The notes under the pieces are model-generated. The model saw only the letters and a list, made by a program, of their open reading frames with translations. It had not been told where the DNA came from and made no database searches. 64,000 bases of DNA from Girardinichthys multiradiatus (taxonomy: Eukaryota > Chordata > Actinopteri > Cyprinodontiformes > Goodeidae): positions 12,763,204 through 12,827,203 of the forward strand of contig NC_061817.1 in assembly GCF_021462225.1 (NCBI RefSeq), read 5' to 3'. Numbering within the stretch: position 1 is the first letter of the stretch; every line of letters starts with the position of its first letter. Made by a program: the position numbers and the translations under genes. Positions 23,671-35,298 of this stretch are shown piece by piece.

Positions 23671-25482
23671 GTAGCAGATGTTTTGTATAGCACTTCTGAA
23701 ACAAGAATGTAACCCAAAGTGCACACAAGAATAACAGCATCACAGAAAAGCTAAAAAACTAAAAACAGATATCAGGCAAATACTGATCAACTGGGTATCA
23801 TCAGCATACCAGTGGAAGTAAATGTCTTGTATGGCCTAGAAGATGCATGTAACGGGTAAATGTGAACTAATGACTATGGCAACTCTTATTTAAGTGTAAC
23901 CAATCATATAACAAGATCTCGTTTTATTTAAATATGACATATTTACACATTTGGTCTCTACTGGTAGATGGAAATGACACATTTTAATGTAAAATATCAT
24001 CTGACATTCAAGCCATACAGACTATGCTCTGTTAACAAGACCTTGATCTCAGATGAAGTTTAGTCTGTCTCCATAAAAGAAAAAATTCAGTTGCTCAGCG
24101 GGAATCTTAATTTTCAGCCTACTACACCTTCATGTCTATGAGACAGAGTTGTTCGTAACACAGAGATGACACAGTGCTGACAGAATATCTCCAAGACAGA
24201 TAAGGCATGGAATATAATGCATCCATCCATCATCCATACCAGCTCATCCAGGGTGTTTTTGTGCATAGTTAAGTGTGTAATTGAAAAACATGTTTCTTAC
24301 TTTTTTCTTTCAATTCTATCGTCACACTGTCTCCACCACTCTCAAGGGCAGTTGGAGTCCGTTGACCTGGCCAAATATGTAATTAGCATGCGGCACAAAA
24401 ATGAATGAGACCTAAAATATAATTTGCAATGAAATATGGCATCCAAGCTGTCTGTTGTAATTATATTGCACTCATTGATGCTGCGATGACAATGGAGCTT
24501 CAATATATTGCGCAGCTGTATGCAAAACGTTTGATATATTAGCAAAAACAAAAAAGAGAGGAGGGGGATTTTAATTGTTCCCAAAAATATAGCTAAAATC
24601 TTCCCTCGTCTTGTCTTGTGAACCCAATAGTTTTTATCGTGCATTGTTTAATGAACTGGAGGTGTTGCTATGTTACTAGTAGTCAGTGTAGTTTTTTGCA
24701 GCAATGTCTTAAAAGTGTGCTAATTATAAATGTATGTTTAGGGAATTCCTGTTCTCAGCATAAAAATGTGATAATTCACTAATACAGTTATTAGCATATG
24801 TTAGCCAATAAAAAGTTTAAAAGCTAAAAGAAACTGCAGAAATGAAAAGAAGTGACTGTTAATTATGCAGAAATATGCTTCAGGCCAGTCTTTCTGGTAA
24901 ATATAAGCTTGACAGACTAGCACATGGTTTCTAAAGAACAGAAAAACAAACTGCTGACACGGTTCAGGTAATAATCAAATTCTTTAGGAAAGAGCAGACC
25001 ATACGCTTTTCAGCTATGGTGTCAGCGAAATGACCCATGCAACTCCTATTTGAGGCCCTCCATGAATGCCGTACAAGACAAGCATAACAAACAGGCCAGA
25101 GGTGGGTGTCGATCCATTGAGCAGATCAGTGGAAACGGCTCGCTAATCGGCATTCTCTACTGTTCACTCAGCGAGTACACACACACACGTGTACAGGGCA
25201 TAAAAAAAAGACAAAACACACACACAGGTGTGAGCACACACGCAAGGTTTGAGACCAAGCTGGCAGGAATTAAACTGTGGGGAGACAAAAGCTGAGCTCC
25301 TTCTGTGTGGAAGGATCTCTGGGAGTAAAGACGGGCCCAGTACGAACAAACTGCTCCCACTCGGACCCTCTAGTTAGAATCTCACCAGCAAGATATCCGA
25401 GTGATATGCTAAATGTTTTTCCATGTGTCTGCATGAGCCGAAAAACAATAACATACATGCATGAAATACTATGGATGTAGAA
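23671..25482 (+). other. ntn1: Netrin intron, first part; nothing but small repeats
   Basis: This is the start of a 7,534-bp phase-1 intron (23671-31204). A short 'catccatccatcatccatac' patch at 24221-24240 looks like a scrap of the tRNA-headed repeat family. Around 25176-25245 there are interrupted CA runs. No coding sequence is recognised. Confidence 0.6.
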
Positions 25483-25790
25483 TAGCTTGCAGAAGCATTA
25501 CTCCTCTTGAACTTCTTTTGATTTCAGAAACTTTACAAAATTTGAAGAATTTGTTCACAGACACTTTCCATTCAATCCAAGCAAAATAGACTGGGCAAAA
25601 GTATTGATTCTCTAGATGCACAAAGCTGGTAGGGAAATGCATGCTACACTTTTCATCTTGAAATCCTGTAATTTTTCTTCTACTTCACAATTACTTTGTG
25701 TGGATCTATCACATAAAACCTCAATTAAATACATTGAGGTTTGTGGTTGCAACGTGACAAAATGTAAAAAGGTTTCACTTTTCCAAGGCT
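25483..25790. mobile_element. Short Tc1-derived element with both ends, interior deleted (MITE-like)
   Basis: A left-end-like sequence (ttgcagaagcattactcctc) at 25489-25508 is followed after only ~110 bases by the family's 3' blocks: 'cacaaagctggtagggaaat', 'ctacacttttcatctt', and the right terminal repeat running 'tacattgaggtttgtggttg' to 'acaaaatgtaaaaaggtttc' (to about 25777). Nearly all the transposase is missing, which suggests an internally deleted copy. Confidence 0.65.
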
Positions 25791-27296
25791 CGCTAAAAAT
25801 AGCGAACTGGAGTCTATTTAATGATAAGATTAACAAAAACAAGGCGCACAAACATTCCTTTAGCTGCCATTTTAATTTTCTCTTTAATCTCTTACTGCAC
25901 CACATGAAGCAATGAGCCATTTTAGATAGATCCACATACTACCTTGTTAAGCCAAACTAAATGCCGAGCTACGACTGGCTGCTGACAGAATTTTAGGATG
26001 CCAGTCCACTGGCGCCTTTATCTTTGGTACATTGCTGGCCAAAACAGCAACGTGATATTTCCTGCTTCACACCACAACAGTTTGCTTTGAATTCTGCTTT
26101 TCTCAGCTCACATGGAACGGAAATAAAGGCATGCAAAGCAGACCGTTCAGATGTTTTTCCATCAGTTAGAGGTCCTAGTCAAGCAGAGTGCGGTGTTCAG
26201 TTGTGGTGGTGTTGTAGTGAACACCAGCCTGATAAATCATCTGCACTTAGCGTAAAAACATGACAAATGGATCGCAGGTTCACCATGCCAGCCTAAACAT
26301 TTTCCCAAGTTACATTTTGGAGTATTTCCATTTGTAGGAGTTGGCACTAAAAGCAGGCTAGTTTAACAAAGGTTCCTACTTTGCTTGATGATGCAGTGAT
26401 ATCCATACATCTCTGCGAAGGCTTTTCCAAACAGCTGAAACAGTAACCTGAACATGTTTCCCTACCTCTCCAGCCACCCAGCTCATTGCTGTGGGATCAA
26501 ATCCAAACAGTCTGATTGCTGCCTTTCTTCTCAGGTGACAAAAACGGCCTTTCGTGACATCAGTTAAAAATCGCCGTATTTATTGTTCAAATCAGCTGGC
26601 CATCTCATTCTGCTGTTGTTGGACAGGAAATACAGCACAGTGCCAACAAAGCCAGGAGGAAACCTGCTTTCATTCCCCATTCCTGCACCACCTGATGAGG
26701 GTGGTACATGGTTCATTGCACTGCAGTCCCCAAAGCACTCAGCAACCATTTAGTTCTTCAGGGCCCTCCACTGCAGCTTCAAATTAAGCAGTTTGACATT
26801 TTCAAAATGTTCCAATTATCAAAAAGAGAAAAGAATTGCACGAAAATACATAAAAGTTTTCCATTATGAATCTTGAAATAGCTGTGCATCTTCCTTTAGT
26901 AGATAGTGTTGGGAAAGTGGTTCTTTTTACACACACAAAAAAACTTTTCTTTTACGTAAAAAAGGCCTGGTATAGAGCTTTTTTTGCTCGTGTTTACATG
27001 ACATGCTACAGTGAGGGAGTCTGACAAAACATTTGGTTCTAAAAGTGAGATCTACTGAAGTACCTCAGCTGCAAGCACAGTGGCAACCCACCAAATCTAA
27101 CCAACCGAATAGTGTGATGCAATGCAGGCAAAACATTACAGCCTTAAATATTCTGTGATTTTTTTTATACCGCTTTTATTTCTGGGCTCTGATTTTACTA
27201 ATACAACCTGCCATTTATCTTTCTTTTTTAAACTGGAAGGATACCAAAAGGTAGCTCCACTGCAAAAAAACCCCCAAAAAAACATCCATTGTATAA
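25791..27296 (+). other. ntn1: Netrin intron, nothing recognised
   Basis: No gene or named repeat. Open frames of up to about 80 residues lack domains. A homopolymer-rich patch occurs at 27170-27290. Confidence 0.5.
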
Positions 27297-29485
27297 ATAT
27301 GCCTTGGAAAACCTTTCATTCCCCTTTACTGTGTTTTGTAAAAAATGTATAACCTAGACCAACAAAATGTACTTAATAATTATGAAGAGGAAGAAAAATA
27401 GTAAATGGGTGTCAGAATTTTGAAGAATGTGAAAAAATCTGAAAAGTGTGGCGTGCATTTGCATTCAGTCCCATTTACTCTGATGGAGAAGTTTAAAGCA
27501 GGGTTAGGTTATAAAACAATATCTGAACCTTGAACATCTCATAGAGCTATGTTCAGTTCATCTTTTGAAGAATGAAAGAGAATAAAACAACTGCAACCCA
27601 ACAAGGCATGGCTTGAACTGACAGGCCTGGCAAGGAAAGGAATAATTAGAGAAAGGGTCCCTAGTAACTCTAAAGAAGCTTCAAAGATCCACAGCTCAGG
27701 AAGGAGAATCTCTCAACAGGTCAACTAGTAGTAGGGCAAGAAGAAAACCATTCTTGATAAAAATCCACAAGATATCTCGTTTGCAGTTTGCCACGTGCCA
27801 CGTGCCAGGGAGGCAACACAGTAATTTTGTAAAAGAAGATTCTCTAGTCAGACGATTCCAAAATTGACCTTTTTGGCCTACATGGTATGTGGCAGAAAAT
27901 GAATGTCCTTTTTCCACTAGCTCCATTTAGCCCTATTCGACTCCACTCGGTCCGCTTTGTGAGCGTTTCTATTACTGTTTTTACCTGTACCAACTTTTTT
28001 GGTCCCTGGAGCTGAGTAGGGACTAAATGTAACCTGAACAGACTGCTGTTCACTGATTGGCCATGGGACCAGGAGAAATGAGAAGGTTTTTGCTGAGCTA
28101 GTGCAGGAAAAAGTTCATGAAAGTCAAAAGCGACTACAATAATATTAAGGACCACATTTGCCGAAGCAGGTCAAATTAAAATTTAATTTTACTCTTTACA
28201 AATATAAACCATGCCTGAAGAATGAAAGAGAAAGAACACCATGTCAGCTTTCTGAATTACACACAGGTAACGGGAGGGGGGATGGGTTATTTAACAACTA
28301 CTTATATCAGCTGATGACATAAAATCAGAAGTACAAACATTTGCCCCGGAACACACAAAGCAATACCACCATGAACCAATGTGTTTGGTTTGGAAATTTA
28401 TCGACTGCTATAGCTAATTTATTAAGAAAACCAGCGTCTGCAGGAGGAGGGAGCAGGCAGGGAGCAGCTGCCTGTAATCAGGCTACCTGCATCGGATCAA
28501 ACGGGAGGAAGATCCCGCTCAATACGCAGAGCACCAATATCCAATAGCCAACTTAAAACTAACTTTACCGCGGTCAGAGGTCCACGGTTTTGTCCTTTAA
28601 AGTTCTTGTCCTCATTATTGCCATGGCTGAGGCAAAAACTTTCCTATAAAGGCCAAAATTGTAACTTCTTCAGGCAAACTATGGAGCTTCATCTGTCCAG
28701 ACAGCAGCATCTCTCCTCTCTGCTTCTCCTGTCACACCCCCCTCACATTATCCCAATTATCCCAGTGGATCATTTCATACATGGAAAAACATATAGAAGA
28801 CACTCTTGCATATACAATAATGCAAACATTATTGGTATTTAGATTATTTATGTTTTTATTTTCTATTTATTTAGTTATTTTTTGTCATTTTACGCAGATT
28901 GCTTTAATGTGACAATGTCCCAAAGTAATTTTAATAGCCCCACAGTGCACTACGCTGACAGTTGAATGTGGGGCTTCAAGGCACAGCTTCAGCCATTAGT
29001 GGGTCAATGGAAACACACCTGGTACCTTACCAAGTATAGTGAAACCGAGTGGAATGGAGTGGAGTGGAGCCGCGCCACGTGGCGTAAAATGAGCGAGTGG
29101 AAAAGGGGCATACTTCTGTATAGTGAAACATGGTGATGGTAGCGTCAGGCTGTTGGGATATTTTTCTTCAGCAGAGACAAGAAAAGCTGGTCAGCGTTGA
29201 TGGCAAGATAGATGGAGCTAAAAAACCAAAAGACTTGAGACTGACTTGGATGTTTGATGTATATTCAAGATGTATTTTATGTGTTAGAATGGCCCAGTCA
29301 AAGTCCAGGGTGAAATCCAACTGACAATCTGTGGCAAGACCTGAAAACTGATGCTCCTAGATACTCTTCATCTAATCTGACTGAGTGTGACCTATGAAGA
29401 ATGGGAAAAACTTTCATTTTATAGCAAAGCAAACATGAAAAATGTAAAAAAAGGTTAAGGTGTATGAATACTTTGCAAGGCACTG
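27297..29485 (+). mobile_element. Decayed Tc1-like transposon split by a nested element
   Basis: The left terminal repeat is at about 27297-27360 (atgccttggaaaacctttc, then tagaccaacaaaatgtac). The sense transposase follows as far as the SDET-region block 'cagacgattccaaaattgac' near 27849. The second part resumes at 29111 with 'tagtgaaacatggtgatggt' and 'cagcagagacaagaaaagct', continues through 'gaatggcccagtcaaagtcc', and ends in the right terminal sequence 'ctttgcaaggcactg' at 29485 before TA. The two parts join in family order when 27904-29110 is removed. Frameshifts and stops make the transposase dead. Confidence 0.87.
27904..29110. mobile_element. Nested DNA element with short terminal inverted repeats, probably non-autonomous
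   Basis: The left end tgtcctttttccactagctc (27904-27923) is the near-complement of the right end gagcgagtggaaaaggggca (29091-29110). Just inside, 'ctccactcggt' on the left is mirrored by 'accgagtggaatggag' on the right. The ~1.2-kb interior has no recognised transposase; open frames of 103, 68 and 78 residues show no motif. The 'ctttttccactagc' ends resemble hAT or Harbinger-type non-autonomous elements of fish. I could not find a clear target duplication, so the superfamily stays open. Confidence 0.72.
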
Positions 29486-30437
29486 TATTTTCTAGGGGTC
29501 CAGTAGAAAGGAGCATAATTTAAAAGCTGCTAATGGTTTTTTTTTGGAGTACCATAGAAGGAAAAATTTCAAACTGAGGGAAGTAGAGAATAATTTCTAG
29601 ATTTTTCATTTTAAAGTGTTCATATTTCCTATTCATATTAACTATTCAGAAAAACAGACTACATTCCCATGTTGCATTCATTCTGTGATAAAGTGGCACT
29701 TTATTCAAAGATTTTAAACAATCTAAAAGTGGCGACTTTAAGAATTAGGAAATAAATGCAGCAAATACCTGACAGAGAACATAAGAATGGATCTCCTTCA
29801 GCTGATCATCGACTGTATTCCAGGTTTTGCGATAATATCTTTTTAGGAATCAGCTTTAAAACATTTGATTTACAACGATTGGAAACAACTGAACTTCAAA
29901 TCAGTGGAAAAGGAATAACATTGACAGACCCCTAGAAAGTAATTGAAACTTTCAAGAAAAACAGCATAATATTAAAATAGGAGTTATGCATATATACTAG
30001 TATCAAAATGGACAGTGACATTTGTTAAAATACCACATTTTATTCATTCAAATCTTTTGTGCATATAAATTTCTGTTCCCATAATTTAATTAAGAACATT
30101 TTGTTTTCTGTTAAAGAAAATAAACTCGATACCTAAAACATGTCACCACTGGACTGGATTTTATCAATTATATTTGCCAGAAACTTCCAGGAATCCAGTC
30201 CTGACAAACAAGTGAAGCCGTCCTACATTCCCACAGAAAGATTTAAACAGAATCTCATTACATTAATGGAGACATTCCAGCTCAAAGCACCTCCAGCATC
30301 AACTGGACCACTTGAAGCCCGTTTTTTGAGATGACTCGGCTGGTACTTATAATACATGCGGGACTAATAGTGAGGCTGGGCTTCAACTTCAAACACAGGC
30401 TTTATGGTAAAACTTTGGCAGCAACCAATCTTGCAAT
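29486..30437 (+). other. ntn1: Netrin intron, nothing recognised
   Basis: AT-rich sequence without gene or named repeat. The 64-residue open frame at 30140-30334 has no recognisable content. Confidence 0.5.
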
Positions 30438-30452
30438 CACACACACACACAC

Positions 30453-30534
<82 letters not shown>

Positions 30535-30541
30535 ACACACA
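30438..30541. repeat. (CA)n microsatellite, about 52 units
   Basis: Alternating CA with two interruptions (a G near 30457 and a T near 30530). Open frames through it (threonine/histidine or cysteine/valine repeats) are artefacts. It is likely to vary in length between individuals. Confidence 0.97.
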
Positions 30542-31484
<943 letters not shown>

Positions 31485-32549
31485 CAGTCACTCACAGCGC
31501 TTCTCTAAAGTGTACCACCGCAAACGTTAATGTATTTTATCTAATTTTATCTAATAGACCAACACAAATGTAACACATAATTGTTAAGTGAAAAGGAAAT
31601 TATACACGTTATCAAAGTTTTGTACAAATCTGAAACATGTAGTGGGCTTTTGTATTCAGCCCCCTTTACTCTGATACACCTACATCTAAAGCAGTGGAAT
31701 CTGTGTCCTTCTGAAATCCCCCAAATAGTAAGTAATTTGTCAAAGAAGGTTCTCTAGTACATTTCAGTAAATTTGTGTGTGGTTTAACCTCAGTATAAAT
31801 CCAGCTGTCCTTCGAAGGTTTTGAAGGTTAGTTAGAGAACATTAGAGAACAAACAGCTTTATGAACACCTAGAAACACAGCAGAAAGACCAGGGAGAAAG
31901 TTGAGTTAATCTTTAAACCACTAAACATCCCAGGTTTTGAACATCTTAAGGGGAACTGCTTAATCCAAAAAAGGGAAAGAGTACGGTAACATGGTGGTGA
32001 CATTATGCTGCCACCACCATGCCACGACCTTCCAGCAGGACAATGACCATAAACATACAGCCAGAGCTACAACAAAACAGTTTTAAAGCACATTCATGTG
32101 TTAGAATGGTCTAGTCAAAGTCCAGACCTAAATCCATTTGAGAATCGATGATGAGACTTGAAAATTGCTGTTCACAGGTGCTCTCCATCCAATCTGACAG
32201 AGGTTGAGTTTTTTTTTTTTCAAAGAAAAATGTGCAAAGTGTTCAGTCTTTAAATCTATAAAGCTGGTAGAGACATAACCTAAAGTACTTGCAGCTGTAA
32301 TTGTAGCAAAAGGTGGTTCTACAAAGTGTTTCCCTTAAGGTGAATACAAATGCAGGCCACACTTTTCAGAATTTTCTTTTTTTGCTAAACATTATGACAG
32401 ACATTCTTTTTCTTTCAGCTTCACTTTTATGCAATACGTTTTGTTGGTCTATCATGAGAAATCCCAATAAAATACACAGTGGCTTTGGGTGAAATGTGAC
32501 AAAATGTGAAAAGATTCAGTTGGTATACATACTTTTAAAAGGGATTGTA
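31485..32549 (+). mobile_element. Decayed Tc1-like transposon
   Basis: Begins after TA with 'cagtcactcacag' and the left repeat block 'tctaatagaccaacacaaat' (31551-31570). Sense transposase scraps follow: 'catggtggtgacattatgct' (31990-32009), the DND block 'ccagcaggacaatgaccata' (32033-32052), 'gtctagtcaaagtccagacc' (32109-32128), and 'gcagctgtaattgtagcaaa' (the AVIAAK C-terminus, 32292-32311). The right repeat runs to about 32549. The N-terminal half is mostly scrambled or deleted, and no frame is open. Confidence 0.87.
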
Positions 32550-33367
32550 TAAATTCTGAAGTCAAAGTTTGGATATTGTGAGTTAAAGATTAGGAAAATC
32601 TGCAAAGTAACTCAAAGACATGATCTAAACATGCCTGTTATCTATAAAACAATGACAACTTATTATTGTATCCTAGCGCCATTACTTTGAATAGATATTT
32701 AGCTGTTTAAAAATGAGTCTAGATAAACAAATCATTACGACTCGACTAGCACAGCTTTGTTTGCCTGCAGTGCCGTTAACAATCCCTCTCATAATAAATC
32801 TTCCTAACCAGTCCGAGGGAATGATGACTTGTATGTTTATTGTCTGTATCTGCAGCCTGCAGATTCCAGACCTTCTGCAATAAACGCCAGCGCCTCCCAG
32901 GAGCACAGATAGGCCACTAGTACCTGCTGTAGCTGGAAGCATCAAGTAGCTGCCTGGCATGAACAGATAAGATAACAGTGATGTCAGGGAGGACTCGAAC
33001 GTGTTAGCTATTGTCAGCCTTGTCACCAAGGTTGACATTCCTGATAGGAGCCAGTTGTAGGAACTGGACATGGTGTGGTAACCAAGAACAGGGATTTAAC
33101 AAGATATAAATGGGGGGCAAAAGGTTCTCAAAGACTGTGAATGTATTTAGTTTCTCGTATTTTATTTTTACAGATTATGTCTTTTCCTTTTAATGGTATG
33201 TTATTAAATTTTTGTGATACTAAACTTCCTGCCAGCTACAAATTTAACAAGACCAGCAGTATGTGCTGTCTCCACTGCCAGGACACCACAGTCAGTATAG
33301 GAAGAGGAACATACAGGGAAAACCTACAGAAGAGATATAACATTTTAAGCACATTAACAATAACTAC
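32550..33367 (+). other. ntn1: Netrin intron, nothing recognised
   Basis: No gene or named repeat. The 129-residue open frame at 32682-33071 (minus) has no recognisable domain, is not flanked by convincing splice sites, and lies antisense within the netrin intron. Confidence 0.5.
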
Positions 33368-33473
33368 ATATGGCATCTTGCAGATGTTTTCACATCTCTT
33401 TTATTGTTATGTTACAAACTTTGAAGTATTTTATTGCAATTTTATGTGATAGACCAACAGAACGTTGCACATA

Positions 33474-34755
33474 CAATTAAGACCAGATATTTACACACAC
33501 TGTATAAAAAGACACTTAGGCGTTTGTTTTTTCTCACTGCTTTAAATTAATCAGAATAAACATTTTCTGCTTTATGTTGTTTAGGATTACCAAAATATTT
33601 TCTGTTTTTGAGTTTTCTTCCACAACCTTTTCTCAATAGTTTTCAGGACTTTTGGCTTATACCTTCTGACTGATCTGGTGTAACTTGGTTAGGTTTTAGG
33701 CTGCCTTGCTCACTAAGCCTTTTAGGTCTGGCAACAAATTTTTTCTGATATTGAGAGGCAATTTTGATAGCCACTCTAAAACATTCACTAGAGCAATCAA
33801 AGACTGGCACAAACTCCCAGAAAGTCTGAAATTATGCTCTAACCTGCATGATTTCTCACAAAAGGTTAGAGAGGAACTACTAGGAAACCAGCAGTGTCAA
33901 GATTAACTGTGATTATGTTTAATATAATGTATGTACTTATTTTAAATTGTAGACTTAAGTTTTATGTAAATGGCGGTAAATGGAATAGATCGTTTTGTGT
34001 GAATGGCTGAAGATGTATTTTATTGTTGCGACCTGGCCAGGGACTGCAGATGGAAATTAGCTATAGCTAAATTAGGGGTTAAACATCTCTTCTTTTATTA
34101 AGATTAATGTGTGTACACATTGTCCCTGTGAAATAAATATAAACAAAACAAACAAAACAAACTTTGTTTTCCTTAAACCACTCTGTAACTAATTTGGCTG
34201 GTTTGGCTCCTGTTTACTTCAAAAATATCCTTTAAAAAAATCCTTCCGGAATAGTATGATGGCTGGACATTACTTCTGTGTTTATATAAATGCATATAAA
34301 TGTTTGAACATATGAACCTGGCACCTTGAGATATCTGGATGGAAATTTTACTCATTTGTACTATTGGCTCATTTATTTAGGTTTTTCTATGATGTCACTC
34401 AGGGAAGTTGTTTTAGATGTTGCCTTGAAACACATCCTTAGCTGTACCTCTATTTAACCCAAATGTTGTTAATTACAACTTTGTAGCTATGTTAGTGTCT
34501 GACATGCAATAACATATCAGAAGCCTACAAAGCCATTACATCATCATCTGGGCTGTCCCAGCTTGTTTAAAGACATACTAATTTTCATGTATGTAAACTT
34601 AAAAAATAGCAATATATAAATTACCAAGAAAAATTATCTGGCATTTAGCAAATTGAAATAATTTCTAATTTCAGTAGTCCTAACTGCTCTTAAACAGAAA
34701 ATGTTTAGTTTGATTTGATCTCAGACAGTGAAAGAAAACATTCTTTTACACAATG
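33474..34755 (-). mobile_element. Sleeping-Beauty-like Tc1 remnant inserted in the outer Tc1
   Basis: The left part reads 'tttttctcactgctttaaat' and 'cagaataaacattttctgct' (33525-33574). The right part (34672-34740) carries the complementary blocks 'cagaaaatgtttagtttgat' and 'tctcagacagtgaaagaaaa', so the two ends form an inverted repeat. Interior pieces match the antisense of the long-IR fish Tc1 family: 'tctggtgtaacttggttagg' (33675-33694) and 'tacatcatcatctgggctgt' (34538-34557). TA dinucleotides flank it (33472-33473 and 34756-34757). It is itself interrupted by a LINE at 33789-34160. Confidence 0.78.
33789..34160 (+). mobile_element. LINE 3' fragment, innermost level of the nest
   Basis: The frame encodes TRAIKDWHKLPESLKL, then FSQKVREELL and a stop near 33905. 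This is the usual C-terminal end of CR1/L2-type fish reverse transcriptases. About 240 bases of 3' UTR follow, ending in an (AAACA)n-type tail (aaacaaaacaaacaaaacaa) at 34141-34160. Sequence on either side belongs to the Tc1-like element and joins when the LINE is removed. The open frame 33706-33906 is a chimera of antisense Tc1 and this LINE and is not a gene. Confidence 0.8.
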
Positions 34756-35244
34756 TAAGGAACAGGGTTTTTTTCATTTTTATTTTTTTTTCATATAAAA
34801 ATCTGATAAGTGTGACATGCATTTGCCTTCAGCCCCCCTTATTCTGATGCCGCCTGTTTAACATCCAGGACATACTGCCTTCAGTAGTGACCTGATTAAT
34901 AAACAGAGTATCCAGTGTGCAATTTAACTTTAATGTTTTCTCACCGTTAGGCCTGAATCCTAATGGTGGAACATGGTGGTGGCAGCATTATGGTGGGGGG
35001 ATGCTTTTCGTAGAAGGCACATCACACTTTGGATTTATATTTCCATGCACTTCACAATTAGCAGCTGCTTTGTGTTGGTTTGTCACAGAATAATTACCGT
35101 TAAAGATTTTTTTTAAAGTGCTTCTCATGAAATTCTGCTCCTATACTCAACAGCAAGCTTCAAATATGAAACCATCACTTTATTGTAAATTCTTTCATGC
35201 ATTATTGACAATAAAAATGTGTATCTTTCATTTCTTTCATACAG

Positions 35245-35298
35245 AAATCCCTGTGGCATCTCCAACATCAACTTATAGCAGCTACGAGGAGCCATCAG
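35245..35298 (+). CDS. ntn1: Netrin-1 linker exon between LE3 and NTR domain
   Basis: A 54-bp microexon-sized exon encoding KIPVASPTSTYSSYEEPS (18 residues, the first codon split with the LE3 exon). The acceptor is catacag and the donor is gtgagc; both ends are phase 1. The KIPVA start and EEP end identify it as the netrin-1 linker. The middle (serine, threonine, tyrosine, proline) is the least conserved part of the protein and forms the flexible hinge before the NTR domain. Serines and threonines here could carry O-glycans, which is an inference from composition. Because 54 is a multiple of three and the phases match, skipping this exon would keep the frame. Confidence 0.93.

Larger units (their letters stand above)
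33368..35112 (+). mobile_element. Outer Tc1-like remnant of a three-level nest
   Basis: The left terminal repeat (cttgcagatgttttcacatc, then 'gtgatagaccaacagaacg') runs to the TA at 33472-33473. It resumes after the inner element at about 34756 with the sequence that normally follows it: 'catataaaaatctgataagt' and 'gacatgcatttgccttcagc'. Then come 'catggtggtggcagcattat' (34971-34990) and a decayed right repeat ending near 35112. Most of the transposase is deleted. The remnant ends only about 130 bases before the linker exon. Confidence 0.75.

Noticed and set aside
32682..33071. 129-residue open frame on the minus strand inside a netrin intron
   Set aside because: No recognisable domain and no sign of transcription signals. 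Its length is within chance for 64 kb.
33706..33906. 66-residue open frame with a LINE-like end
   Set aside because: The start lies in antisense Tc1 sequence and only the second half is LINE. It is a fusion created by the nested insertion.
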